In this document: positions 1 to 9,880 of the stretch, piece after piece
Position numbering within the stretch: position 1 is the first letter of the stretch
Layout: every line of letters starts with the position of its first letter
Assembly: GCF_013359905.1 (NCBI RefSeq)
Contig: NZ_JABMCC010000111.1
Span: 336,373 to 400,372 of the forward strand
DNA: 64,000 bases
Source: Paenibacillus taichungensis
GTDB lineage: Bacteria > Bacillota > Bacilli > Paenibacillales > Paenibacillaceae
Direction: 5' to 3'
Notes under the pieces: model-generated
What the model was told of the DNA's origin: nothing
Database searches by the model: none
The model's input: the letters and a program-made list of their open reading frames with translations, nothing else
Translations under genes and position numbers: made by a program

Positions 1-2
1 TT

Positions 3-683
3 ACAACCCGCAGTGATCTGGGACTCACGGAAATTGCCAGCCAGATCGGTCTGCACAAGAGTACAGTCCATCGTCTGATGGCTACTTTGGAGGACAAAGG
101 GTTCGTAATCCGGGATGCTGCAACTGAGAAGTATCGACTCGGCATACGCATCTGGGAACTGTCTGCCCATATGTCTCGCAGCGATGATCCTGCCATTTTG
201 CTCCTTCCTGCGATGGAGCGGCTGAGAGATCGACTGGGCGAAACCGTGAGTTTATATCTGCGTGATGGCAGTGAGCGGATTCGAATTCAAGCCGTGCAGA
301 GTGATCAGGCGATTCGTCGTGTAGCTCCGGTGGGCGTCAGACTTCCGTTATCAGTGGGAGCATCCAGCAAAGTGCTGATGGCTTTTGCCACCGAAGAGGA
401 CCGCGAAGATCTGATGAATGGACCGGAATGGCCGGTATTTATCGATCCCAAAGTATATTTGGCACAGATGAAAGACATTCTGGAATACGGCTACGCAACA
501 AGTTATGAGGAACGTGAACCGGGAGCCGCAGCAGTATCTGTACCCATAATGGATCGGAAAGGCAACATCGCTGCTGCCCTGTCGGTATCCGGGCCTGTTA
601 GCCGTCTCTCGCAAGAAACGTTGCATGAATACGCACCTGTGTTGAAGGAAGCTGCTACGCAGATGGGGCTTATGCTATCCTGA
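3..683 (+). CDS. IclR-family transcriptional regulator (5' truncated)
   Basis: The reading frame is open from the first bases of the window, so the true start lies upstream. The first roughly 35 visible residues form the second half of a winged helix-turn-helix (LTEIASQIGLHKSTVHRLMA, then LEDKGF). This matches the IclR N-terminal DNA-binding domain. The rest, from about residue 40, is the effector-binding domain, with the typical RLPLSVGASSKVLMA stretch and a GYATSYEER/GAAAVSVPI section. IclR proteins usually control catabolic genes in response to a small molecule. The target is not visible because the upstream neighbourhood is outside the window. The gene ends at a TGA and is followed by the thiC leader. 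Family assignment is firm; the ligand is unknown. Confidence 0.9.
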   Translation, partial: TTRSDLGLTEIASQIGLHKSTVHRLMATLEDKGFVIRDAATEKYRLGIRIWELSAHMSRSDDPAILLLPAMERLRDRLGETVSLYLRDGSERIRIQAVQSDQAIRRVAPVGVRLPLSVGASSKVLMAFATEEDREDLMNGPEWPVFIDPKVYLAQMKDILEYGYATSYEEREPGAAAVSVPIMDRKGNIAAALSVSGPVSRLSQETLHEYAPVLKEAATQMGLMLS

Positions 684-806
684 TCTTATTTTCTGGAATT
701 TAAAGGTTGTTTTTATGATTCGGTTGCGCTACTCTGTAATGGATGGCCCAACAGGGTCAGCATAATTGAATATGAATCTGCGGCCTAGATGCTGCAACTT
801 GTTAAC

Positions 807-903
807 GTTACTGGGGGAGTCCGAATTGTCCGGACTGAGACGGAATCGCATGAGATTCCGGACCCTTTGCACCTGATCTGGATCATACCAGCGTAGGGAA
901 GTA
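807..903 (+). ncRNA. TPP riboswitch (THI element) upstream of thiC
   Basis: The conserved thi-box pieces occur in order: CTGGGGGAGTCC, GGACTGAGA, a P3 hairpin (CGGAATC/GATTCCG), ACCCTTTGCACCTGATCTGG, and CATACCAGCGTAGGGAAG. These are the pyrimidine-binding and pyrophosphate-binding arms of the thiamine pyrophosphate aptamer. The downstream gene is thiC, a standard TPP regulon member. A strong intrinsic terminator about 90 nt downstream (996-1026) suggests control by transcription termination when TPP is bound. Confidence 0.95.
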
Positions 904-995
904 ATCGGCGATACGATCACGAACACCATATAATTTAACCTATAGATAGGCTCCACTAAGGAGTCTCTATAAGGTGTGTTATTGGTGATGGAGAT

Positions 996-1026
996 AAGCC
1001 GGTTCCCTTGGGAACCGGCTTTTTTT
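996..1026 (+). terminator. Rho-independent terminator of the TPP riboswitch
   Basis: AGCCGGTTCCC and GGAACCGGCT form a roughly 10-bp GC-rich stem with a very short loop, followed by a run of seven T. It lies between the TPP aptamer and thiC, so it is the likely expression platform and not the end of a gene. About 230 nt without a recognisable feature separate it from the thiC start. Confidence 0.9.
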
Positions 1027-1165
1027 ATACAGTAAACAGGCGAAAGCTGGTGTCAGAGCTGCTTTTGGATAAAGAGCTGGGAGCATTGGCGAGCATTGGG
1101 TTCCGATATCTTTTGCCTCGTATGTCTGTATTACTTGAATTGTATGTCTCTATTTTGTGTTGTAG

Positions 1166-3064
<1,899 letters not shown>

Positions 3065-3106
3065 GCGTCGTTACAGCGTAATCTGGGCGGCCTGACATGG
3101 TGAAAA

Positions 3107-3140
3107 GCCGTTCCTCTCCGTGATTGCGGAGAGGAACGGC
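3107..3140 (+). terminator. Hairpin after thiC
   Basis: Perfect 14-bp inverted repeat GCCGTTCCTCTCCG / CGGAGAGGAACGGC with a 6-nt loop, 43 nt after the thiC stop. The following CTCTTACTT is only moderately T-rich, so this is a probable but not classical terminator. Confidence 0.7.
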
Positions 3141-3218
3141 CTCTTACTTGGTATGCGGTGCGCACACTTAACTTCGAAGGACAAGGATAACGACACAACA
3201 TATTTTATCAGTTGTAGG

Positions 3219-3247
3219 TTGATTGTCTCGCAGATGTTTAATAAAAT
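3219..3247 (+). promoter_or_regulatory. Promoter for the putative antitoxin RNA
   Basis: TTGATT, a 17-nt spacer and TAAAAT on the plus strand. Transcription would start near 3254 and run to the terminator at 3344-3389, opposite the 3' end of the holin-like toxin ORF. This is a sequence-based prediction only. Confidence 0.45.
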
Positions 3248-3253
3248 GAATAT

Positions 3254-3389
3254 AAGTAAAAACAAATAAGAGTAGCCAGGCCAATGGCTACTCCTGCACA
3301 GCATTTGCGGTGGGTATTCCTCCAAGTGCAGCATAGTTCGGACGAAGTGACCCGTCAGGCCGTCAACCTGTGGCGGGTCACTTCTTTTT
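3254..3389 (+). ncRNA. Putative antisense RNA overlapping the toxin 3' end
   Basis: A short transcription unit of about 135 nt has a sigma-A-like promoter (3219-3247), a hairpin GAGTAGCCA/TGGCTACTC, and an intrinsic terminator (GAAGTGACCCG/CGGGTCACTTC plus TTTTT). It contains no ORF of note. It converges on and overlaps the last bases of the 27-residue toxin ORF on the other strand. This is the arrangement of type I systems such as txpA/RatA and bsrG/SR4. The RNA is inferred, not demonstrated. Confidence 0.45.
3344..3389 (+). terminator. Intrinsic terminator, plus strand
   Basis: An 11-bp stem GAAGTGACCCG / CGGGTCACTTC is followed by TTTTT. The T-run lies on the plus-strand side, so it best terminates a plus-strand transcript. 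The toxin stop codon on the minus strand lies inside the right arm. Confidence 0.75.
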
Positions 3390-3461
3390 ACGGTCGATGT
3401 ATGTCAGGAGCGCAATAATTAACATTGCGAACACGATTACGTCGTTGAAAGAGAAGTTCAT
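3378..3461 (-). CDS. Small holin-like toxin (type I TA family)
   Basis: A 27-residue ORF reads MNFSFNDVIVFAMLIIALL and then TYIDRKKK. It has one hydrophobic helix, an LLTYID ending and a basic tail. This is the pattern of the putative holin-like toxins of Bacilli, membrane-disturbing peptides related to TxpA/BsrG type I toxins. It has a near-perfect ribosome site (GGGAGGTGATTCT then ATG) and an extended -10 promoter (TGGTATAAT). The 3' end lies within a strong hairpin and is overlapped by a convergent short transcription unit, the likely antitoxin RNA. It is too short for usual gene callers. Family assignment is by pattern; toxicity is inferred. Confidence 0.7.
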   Translation of the reverse strand: MNFSFNDVIVFAMLIIALLTYIDRKKK

Positions 3462-3519
3462 AGAATCACCTCCCACCGGAGGCAACCTATTTCCCACCAC
3501 AAATTGGCTGTACAAAATA

Positions 3520-3528
3520 ATTATACCA
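3520..3528 (-). promoter_or_regulatory. Extended -10 promoter of the toxin gene
   Basis: Read on the minus strand: TGGTATAAT, a consensus -10 with the TGn extension, about 60 nt upstream of the toxin ATG. No good -35 is present at 16-18 nt, as is acceptable for extended -10 promoters. An inverted repeat GACTCTCGAA/TTCGAAAGTC-like region lies just upstream. Confidence 0.5.
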
Positions 3529-3581
3529 TTCGAAAGTCTCTCATTCGAGAGTCTTTTTATTTTGCTTCATGAGTTCAACAC

Positions 3582-4274
3582 TCAACACTGCTTCAAGCTC
3601 AACTTCTTCTCCAAATACGCCGCAAGCGATGCCAGCGGGCTATAGATCGCCATGCCTGTATCTGATTTGACCCGTGCTGCTGTGGGAGCCATCGACAATT
3701 GAGCGGCTACGACAGTGCTATCTGGATACTGCTCAGCAAGTTGCTGTAATCCGGTGCTCACCGCTGCAAGATAACCTTCCTTATCGCCTCGCATAATTAA
3801 CTCGAATGTGCCCGGGATCAGTACTGCTTCAGTCTCTACGGTCACGGCCTCGTGTCGCTGCCCATCCGCATCCTCTTGCTGCAAAGCCAGATTCACCCGC
3901 GCCATCGTTCCTTCAATCGTTGCGGGGTTGGTAAACGCTAGGATGTACTTGCCAGGATTCTGCTGCATTTCCTGAAGTAATGGATCATCAATTCCAATCA
4001 CGGGCACGGGAACATGCTGTGCCTCCTGCTCAAGTACGGCCGCAAACAGAGTACAGGTGACGAGGATGGCATCTGCATGACAATGTGCGATCCATTGCAG
4101 CGTCTGTGATACTTTCTCATGTGTAACTGCCTCGGTGAAATCCGCATCATGTTTGAGGCGATCCAGACCCGGATCGACATAATGTACAAGTTCAACCTCA
4201 TAAGGAGCGAGAGTTTCTTCAATTAGTGCAATATTGGAATAGTGAGCGTGAAAACAGCCAATGGTCATCATCAT
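3582..4274 (-). CDS. Asp/Glu racemase-like protein
   Basis: The product is about 230 residues starting MMMTIGCFHAHYSN. It reads like the aspartate/glutamate/hydantoin racemase superfamily. It has two Rossmann-like halves, an early glycine/histidine strand, a central DAILVTCTLFAAV segment at the position of the first catalytic Cys, and a second-half STVVAAQLSMAP segment where the second catalytic Cys would be expected. That second Cys is not present, so racemase activity is doubtful. A longer in-frame extension to 4466 exists but lacks a ribosome site; AGGGGGC precedes the ATG cluster at 4268-4274. The gene stands alone. The substrate is unknown and the assignment is moderate. Confidence 0.55.
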   Translation of the reverse strand: MMMTIGCFHAHYSNIALIEETLAPYEVELVHYVDPGLDRLKHDADFTEAVTHEKVSQTLQWIAHCHADAILVTCTLFAAVLEQEAQHVPVPVIGIDDPLLQEMQQNPGKYILAFTNPATIEGTMARVNLALQQEDADGQRHEAVTVETEAVLIPGTFELIMRGDKEGYLAAVSTGLQQLAEQYPDSTVVAAQLSMAPTAARVKSDTGMAIYSPLASLAAYLEKKLSLKQC

Positions 4275-4476
4275 ACTTGCCCCCTGAAATGGATTATCTC
4301 TCATATAAGTTCCGCAGATATTTAACCCATTATAGGGATGTGACAATAGACTGTACATATTTAAAATACGGAGGTAGCAACATTTATCGTGAAAACGCGA
4401 ATAACCGTTCATCCACAACTTCGCAGAGGAACGGTGCAAACCACGTAAGCGATTCTCAATTCGCACGTCATTTCAT

Positions 4477-4644
4477 TTATCGCATAGAAGGGGCAGCATT
4501 CTTTTTAGCCATTTTTTGTTGCAAAATTTCATGAAAGGATAGACCTTGAGTGTTCTCATTCTCCTTTTTGGGAGCAGTGGTCGCCGTGTTGCGCGGATAT
4601 TGATGGTGGTACGGGATCATTTGCTGAATAGGCATGCGGATCAT
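4477..4644 (-). CDS. Small hypothetical protein (55 aa)
   Basis: A 55-residue ORF begins MIRMPIQQMIPYHHQYP and ends with a basic, Ala-rich tail. The best support is an ideal ribosome site, AAAGGAGGAACCAAG just before the ATG at 4644. The protein is polar, with no membrane segment. A short FHEILQQKM stretch looks like an amphipathic helix. I do not recognise the family. It could be a spore or flagellar accessory peptide, but nothing around it supports either. It is placed on the evidence of the translation signal and clean ORF. Confidence 0.5.
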   Translation of the reverse strand: MIRMPIQQMIPYHHQYPRNTATTAPKKENENTQGLSFHEILQQKMAKKNAAPSMR

Positions 4645-5059
4645 CTTGGTTCCTCCTTTAATGCATTTTTGAATATGCATATGTGATTATTAATAGGTTA
4701 TGTATTCCGACGGGTTATCGTCTCTGTTACGCAAATAGGTATATGTGACTTGTTAGACGAATCAAGCAACTTTAAGGTGTAATTCCAATTGGATTGTAGT
4801 GATTTTACCCCGTATTCAGGAGATGTAAACGTTTTTAAGTAAATTCAGGAGAAAAGGACCGCATATGTGAGGTTTCGTATGGGAGGATAGAAGCGGTTGT
4901 TAAGTGAATAGACCCAGTTTTGGGAATGCCAATTGTGTCGAAATTAAGACATATTGTCTGGTTGTATAGGTACGGCGCAAGCTAGCTAACTTGGTACCAT
5001 GGTCGGTTGTCGGGTGCATATTAGGGCATTTTTCGATGGATAGACAAAGGTGAAACGCC
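4645..5059. other. Intergenic region without recognised gene
   Basis: AT-rich stretch with no ORF preceded by a credible ribosome site. It contains an isolated cre-like sequence, TGTAAACGTTTTTA, at 4824-4837, with no gene close by for it to regulate. No tRNA or structured RNA was recognised. Confidence 0.6.
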
Positions 5060-5087
5060 AAAAAGCCGTCAGGAAAACCTGACAGCC
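5060..5087 (-). terminator. Intrinsic terminator of the effector-binding gene
   Basis: On the minus strand GCTGTCAGG, loop TTTT, CCTGACGGC, then TTTTTGG. It lies about 100 nt past the stop of the gene at 5189-6010. Confidence 0.8.
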
Positions 5088-5188
5088 TAACAGCATTTTG
5101 TATAAATCCGTGAGCATTATTCCATTGCTGAGATATAGATCGAAACGGTCCAATTGGAATTAAGAAATGACCATAATCACTTTTTTTC

Positions 5189-6010
5189 TTATTTTTCTTG
5201 GCGAACAGCGATATACAAGTCCACTTGTACGTTCTCAGGATCGAGGCTTCGTTCATCATACAATTCGAAATCTCCGGTAAACGTGCGCTCCCCCTGATTG
5301 TTCCAGGCCCACACCGCACCCCAGGCCTCACCTACAACCTCGCCCATCGGGCCCTTTCTGGAGGTGAACACCGCATATGTTGCAGGCGGCAGGTCAACGG
5401 AACTCACTCCCTCAGGCAACGCTTCATCCAGACCCACCTCATGACCCACCAGTATGGTGTATTCTCCATTTATGCCATCTGTATAATTAGCGTAACAGCC
5501 ATAGCGGTTCGCTTCAGGGGCAGGCTGATGATCTGAGGCGAAGTAGCTGTTCCAGAGTCCCTGAATACAGCCTTTGCCACTCATCTCAATGGCATTGGTT
5601 GTTCTGGCGGACACACCTGCAAGGCGCTTTCCTGGCAATGTGACGTACCGAATGGGCTTTGTGGAAAGTCGATTGTCACGAGTTTCTTGATTAAATTCAA
5701 CGGACTCATCCGAATTTTCTGCCCCAAATGTCACGTTCCGTTCTGAGCCGGAGGCATTCCATCTTTTCAAAAAAGGAAGCTGGTTACGTAGCATCGCCCT
5801 TGCTGATTCCTCGTCCATACCTTCCTGATTCAAGATGGCAGTGCACATTTCAATCATGCCCTCCAGCGTAATATCGGGCTGCTCGAACTTGCCTTCTTTA
5901 TAACAATAGATACAGTATTCGCGGGTTGTAGTACCATCCGTTTCTGTTCCGAATTGAGCAGGGGTAGTAAGTGGCATTCCGCAGCTTTGGCATACTGTGA
6001 CGTTCATCAT
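5189..6010 (-). CDS. Zinc-ribbon and GyrI-like effector-binding domain protein
   Basis: The N-terminal roughly 45 residues hold two CxxC knuckles (CQSCGMPL and CIYCYKEG), the putative zinc-ribbon seen in Firmicute small-molecule responsive proteins. A short helical linker (GMIEMCTAILNQEGMDEESA) follows. The C-terminal roughly 160 residues look like an AraC-type effector-binding (GyrI-like) domain, with the LAGVSARTTNA start and a GEAWGAVWAW ending. Such proteins bind hydrophobic cations or other small ligands. There is no DNA-binding HTH. The start is the ATG at 6010 or 6007, both behind GAGGAGGAATTG; the TTG at 6013 is too close to that site. It lies next to a WYL regulator but has its own terminator. 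Confidence 0.7.
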   Translation of the reverse strand: MMNVTVCQSCGMPLTTPAQFGTETDGTTTREYCIYCYKEGKFEQPDITLEGMIEMCTAILNQEGMDEESARAMLRNQLPFLKRWNASGSERNVTFGAENSDESVEFNQETRDNRLSTKPIRYVTLPGKRLAGVSARTTNAIEMSGKGCIQGLWNSYFASDHQPAPEANRYGCYANYTDGINGEYTILVGHEVGLDEALPEGVSSVDLPPATYAVFTSRKGPMGEVVGEAWGAVWAWNNQGERTFTGDFELYDERSLDPENVQVDLYIAVRQEK

Positions 6011-6079
6011 CAATTCCTCCTCGTTATGTACAACTTGAATATAGTAGAAGTATAACGTGAGGAACTGGACACCTGTCTG

Positions 6080-7030
6080 TCAGGTTAGGGGTGGGGCTTT
6101 ATAATTTTGTACAATTTGTTCAGCAATTCTAAGAATCTCTTCCCGAATATGCAGAGGCTCCAGCACTTCGACATCCGCGCCAAATCCAAGAATGAACCCA
6201 TACAACCAGTTGTCCTCCGGGAATGCGACTTGGCTCATATAATACCCCTCACCATCAGAAATGACGTTCTCTATGCCAAACCATTCCTCTGCGATGTGAC
6301 GGATACGAGCATGGAATCTCAGGCTCAGGGCCACTTTATTATCTGGAGTTGCCCACTCTTGCTGCCAGGGCCTGTCCTGCAGGTTGATCGGCTTGCGTTC
6401 GAAGCTTCCTTGGGCAAGGACGACATCTCGCATGCGGACTAGCTTGAACATGCGGAAATTGTTGCGTTCGTGACAGAACGCATAGAGATACCAGGAATGC
6501 TTTTTGAGCACAAGGGTATGCGGATCGGTCGTTCTATGAGTTTGAGTACCTTCTGCACTACAATAGGTAAATGTAATGGGCCGCAGTTGATCCATGCCCT
6601 GTTCAATGAGTTGAAGTTTCATTTGCAGTTCTTCGGGATGGGTCCACATCGAATAATCTACAATAAAGCGGCTGGTATTGGCCTGGAAATCCTCATTTTT
6701 GGCTTCAGGCACGATACTGCTGAGTTTCTCCATTAACAGATCCCGTGCTACATTCGTATGGGAGGTGGAGACACTGCGCAGCGCAGTGACAATAGAGGCC
6801 AGATCCTTGTCGGTCAGTACGTTTCGATCAAGCCGGTAGCCCTCTGCCAGGCCAATACCACCGCTTGCGCCCTGATAGGTGACGACAGGAATACCTGCCT
6901 GGCCCAGCGTGTCTATATCTCGGTAGATAGTACGGATGGATACTTCAAACGTATCAGCCAGATCCTTTGCCTGTACCCGGCCACGATTGATTAACAGCAC
7001 AACAATGGCTAATAAACGGTCGAGTTTCAT
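6080..7030 (-). CDS. YafY-type HTH and WYL-domain transcriptional regulator
   Basis: An N-terminal winged HTH (LDRLLAIVVLLINRGRVQAKDLADTFEVSIRTIYRDI) is followed, from about residue 140, by a WYL domain. The WYL domain has a LVLKKHSWYLYAFC core and ends in a WCX-like domain (GFGADVEVLEP). WYL proteins sense small ligands or nucleic acids and regulate nearby genes. The ATG at 7030 is preferred: it follows GAAGGGAA, whereas the TTG six codons earlier has no ribosome site. The gene is divergent from the vanR-like gene, with an 83-nt gap, and convergent with nothing. Whether it controls the zinc-ribbon gene downstream is unknown. Confidence 0.85.
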   Translation of the reverse strand: MKLDRLLAIVVLLINRGRVQAKDLADTFEVSIRTIYRDIDTLGQAGIPVVTYQGASGGIGLAEGYRLDRNVLTDKDLASIVTALRSVSTSHTNVARDLLMEKLSSIVPEAKNEDFQANTSRFIVDYSMWTHPEELQMKLQLIEQGMDQLRPITFTYCSAEGTQTHRTTDPHTLVLKKHSWYLYAFCHERNNFRMFKLVRMRDVVLAQGSFERKPINLQDRPWQQEWATPDNKVALSLRFHARIRHIAEEWFGIENVISDGEGYYMSQVAFPEDNWLYGFILGFGADVEVLEPLHIREEILRIAEQIVQNYKAPPLT

Positions 7031-7113
7031 ATATTGGATTCCCTTCAATCATTTATAAGTTGGATTCAGATATGTTATATTGTTGAGCATCACATATAGG
7101 AGTGGAATAAGCA

Positions 7114-7809
7114 ATGAAGCGTATTACGATTTTGATCGCAGATGATGAAGTTGAGATCGCTGATCTGGTTGCATTGCACTTGCAAAAAGAAGGTTATCAC
7201 ATCATCAAGGCATTTGATGGGAAAGCGGCGGTCCAAGCCGTTCAGACACAAGCAATAGATTTGGCCATCTTGGATATTATGATGCCTGGTATGGACGGAT
7301 ATGAGGTAACCCGCAAAATTCGGGAGCAGTATCACCTGCCTATCATTTTTCTAAGCGCCAAAACCTCGGATATGGACAAAATCACCGGGCTCGTGCTGGG
7401 CGCAGACGATTACATGACGAAACCATTTAACCCGATGGAGCTGGTTGCGCGGGTCAATTCCCAGCTGCGTCGTTCACTTCAATTCAGCCAGTCTGTACCG
7501 ATTCAGCGCTCCATTCTGGAGAAAGGCGGGCTCATTATTTCGCCAGATCAACATAGTGTCACTCTTTATGGCAAGCCAGTAGAGTTAACACCGAAGGAGT
7601 TTGACATCCTGTATCTGCTCGCAAGTCATCCCAAACAGGTATTTAGTGCGGAGAGCATCTTTGAACAAGTGTGGGGAGAGGCTTATTATGAGAGCGGCAA
7701 TACCGTAATGGTTCATATTCGGACCCTTCGCAAGAAACTGGGCGAAGATGTGGGCAAGAACAAGTTTATCAAAACGATCTGGGGTGTGGGGTACACGTTT
7801 AATGAATAA
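7114..7809 (+). CDS. VanR-like OmpR-family response regulator
   Basis: The protein has 231 residues. The receiver domain runs 1-120 with acidic pocket D10/D11, phospho-acceptor Asp54 (LDIMMPGMDG) and Lys103 (DYMTKPF). The C-terminal winged helix has PVELTPKEFDILYLLASHP and KTIWGVGYTF, typical of OmpR/PhoB proteins. The sequence resembles VanR more than PhoP or WalR. It is the first gene of an operon whose later genes are vanS-, vanY- and vanZ-like, so it likely controls peptidoglycan-stem modification in response to a cell-wall signal. Its last 8 bases overlap the kinase gene. Confidence 0.88.
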   Translation: MKRITILIADDEVEIADLVALHLQKEGYHIIKAFDGKAAVQAVQTQAIDLAILDIMMPGMDGYEVTRKIREQYHLPIIFLSAKTSDMDKITGLVLGADDYMTKPFNPMELVARVNSQLRRSLQFSQSVPIQRSILEKGGLIISPDQHSVTLYGKPVELTPKEFDILYLLASHPKQVFSAESIFEQVWGEAYYESGNTVMVHIRTLRKKLGEDVGKNKFIKTIWGVGYTFNE

Positions 7810-8890
7810 ACGCAGAAGTTTTCGAACGACCATGATTCTGTTGCTTGGTTTAAGCATGTTGGCATCTGGTGCGATTACCTTTGGAGTATATAAAGTGATG
7901 CAATACTATTACACTGGTGTGCGTGCGGAAGATCAGTTAGCGGAATATCGTCACTTTATGAGAAGTATAGGAGATATTTACTTTTTCCTCATCTTGTTTA
8001 TACCGCTTGCCATCCTGTTTTTCTTCTGGTTTACCAAGCCGTATGTTACCTACTTCAAAAATATCTCCACAGGTATCCGGCAACTCGCAAATGGTGATTT
8101 CCAGCACCGTGTGCAAATTTCGACGAAGGACGAGCTGGGCGCGATTGCTGAGGATATCAATCTGGCGAGCCTGAAACTGAGGGAAGCGGTAGAACGGGGA
8201 GATTTTGCGGAGAGCAGCAAGGACCAACTGGTTGTAAACTTGGCGCATGATTTACGTACGCCGCTAACATCAGTATTGGGTTATCTGGATCTGTTGATGA
8301 AGGATGATCAGCTGACGGAGGAGCAGGTCAGACACTTTACAGCGATTGCTTTTGCCAAATCCCAGCGTCTTGAGAAACTGATCGATGATTTGTTTGAGAT
8401 TACACGGATGAATTATGGTATGTTGTCGATTGAAAAAAAGAAACTTGATCTTAGTGAACTGCTAAGGCAGATGAACGAAGAGCTGTACCCTGTTTTTGAA
8501 AAGAACCACCTGGTCACCCGACTGCATATCGATTCCGAGTTAACCATTTTCGGCGATGGTGAGGTGCTTGCCCGCGTGTTTGAGAACCTGTTGATCAATG
8601 CAGCGCGTCATGGTACAGATGGTCTTTATGTGGATATCCATGGGCACCGTGATGCAGGACAGGTTATCATTCAGGTCATGAACTATGGGGGACATATTCA
8701 TCCGGATGATCTGCCTCATATTTTTGATATGTACTATACCGGAGATCGTGCACGGACACCTCAGGAAGGTGGAACAGGTCTGGGGCTATTTATCGCCAAA
8801 AATATTGTGGAGCAGCATGATGGGTCTATTTCGGTCCAAAGTGATATCGTACGAACCGTATTTGAAGTGCGGTTGCCAGCACTAGAATGA
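7802..8890 (+). CDS. VanS-like sensor histidine kinase
   Basis: The protein has 362 residues. Two membrane helices (about 10-32 and 60-78) enclose a very short extracytoplasmic loop of about 28 residues, as in VanS-type kinases that sense at the membrane. A HAMP-like linker (TGIRQLANGDFQHRV) is followed by the HisKA motif NLAHDLRTPLTSVLGYL with His149. The HATPase domain has an N box (ENLLINAARHG) and a G box (GGTGLGLFIAKNI). The ATG at 7802 overlaps the regulator gene by 8 bp. The start within the longer frame at 7748 is rejected because it lies inside vanR. Confidence 0.9.
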   Translation: MNKRRSFRTTMILLLGLSMLASGAITFGVYKVMQYYYTGVRAEDQLAEYRHFMRSIGDIYFFLILFIPLAILFFFWFTKPYVTYFKNISTGIRQLANGDFQHRVQISTKDELGAIAEDINLASLKLREAVERGDFAESSKDQLVVNLAHDLRTPLTSVLGYLDLLMKDDQLTEEQVRHFTAIAFAKSQRLEKLIDDLFEITRMNYGMLSIEKKKLDLSELLRQMNEELYPVFEKNHLVTRLHIDSELTIFGDGEVLARVFENLLINAARHGTDGLYVDIHGHRDAGQVIIQVMNYGGHIHPDDLPHIFDMYYTGDRARTPQEGGTGLGLFIAKNIVEQHDGSISVQSDIVRTVFEVRLPALE

Positions 8891-8988
8891 AGTAAAAGAC
8901 TGAATTTAAGAAAAACTTTAGAATTGCCCTGCTTTTTTTTAACTAGTTTTCTCTATCCTTGAATGACGAGGTAAAGGAGGAGCATGGA

Positions 8989-9852
8989 ATGAAAAAGTGG
9001 GGATTTTTGATATGTATCATTGTACTGGGATATATCTTTTCCAAGTCACCCGCCCTGTTTGAACAGAAGGAAGAGGCGAATCTGGAAGTTCAGGATACGG
9101 GTGAAATTCGTGCAGGCTATACCAAAACAATTCATGTGGATATGCAGAATCAAGTACATAAAGGGAATTTATTGCTCGTCAATTCGGAGTATCCCGTTCA
9201 TGCGGAGGGGATTAGAACCGATATTGTCAATCTGGCTGAACAACATGAACTAATCCGGGGATACGGATTGCTGGATCAGAATATTATGTTGTCAAAGTAC
9301 GTAGCGCAAGCGTTCCAGAAGATGGTTGAAGCTGCTGGGAAAGATGACGTACGATACTTCATTATTAGCAGTGGCTATCGGGACTTTACGAAACAGGAGC
9401 AACTGTATGAGGAAAAGGGATCGGACTATGCGCTTCCCGCGGGACATAGTGAACATAACCTGGGCTTGTCCATGGATATTGGCTCTACGCTGGCTGCTAT
9501 GAGTGAAGCACCCGAAGGAGCCTGGCTTGAAAAGAATGCATGGAAATTCGGATTCATCTTGCGTTACCCGAAGGATAAAGTGGACATCACCGGCATCCAA
9601 TTCGAACCATGGCATTTCCGCTATGTGGGATTGCCGCACAGCGCCATTATGTATCATAATCATCTGGTATTGGAGCAATATTTGGAGCTGCTGCAGCAGA
9701 AAAAGAGCATTTCCGCTGAAGTCGGGGGCGAGCATTATTTTATACGTTATTACGATGCATCCAAAGATGAGACCATTAATATACCTGAGCATGGTCAATA
9801 TGAGATATCGGGAGACAACATGAAGGGAGTTGTCGTGACGGTGGAGGAATAA
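8989..9852 (+). CDS. VanY-like D,D-carboxypeptidase
   Basis: A zinc D-Ala-D-Ala carboxypeptidase (peptidase M15B) that removes the terminal D-Ala from peptidoglycan stem peptides outside the membrane. An N-terminal signal anchor (WGFLICIIVLGYIFS) is visible. The zinc and catalytic motifs are SEHNLGLSMD (His156, Asp163) and EPWHFRYVG (Glu206, His209). The substrate-binding SSGYRDFTKQ section is also present. The ATG at 8989 follows AAAGGAGGAGC. The TTG at 8959 is rejected. Length is 287 residues. It sits between vanS- and vanZ-like genes. Confidence 0.92.
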   Translation: MKKWGFLICIIVLGYIFSKSPALFEQKEEANLEVQDTGEIRAGYTKTIHVDMQNQVHKGNLLLVNSEYPVHAEGIRTDIVNLAEQHELIRGYGLLDQNIMLSKYVAQAFQKMVEAAGKDDVRYFIISSGYRDFTKQEQLYEEKGSDYALPAGHSEHNLGLSMDIGSTLAAMSEAPEGAWLEKNAWKFGFILRYPKDKVDITGIQFEPWHFRYVGLPHSAIMYHNHLVLEQYLELLQQKKSISAEVGGEHYFIRYYDASKDETINIPEHGQYEISGDNMKGVVVTVEE

Positions 9853-9880
9853 ACAACAAGAAATACGTGGAGGTTCATAT

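Noticed and set aside
4824..4837. cre-like TGTAAACGTTTTTA
   Set aside because: No promoter or gene start lies close on either strand, so it is probably chance.
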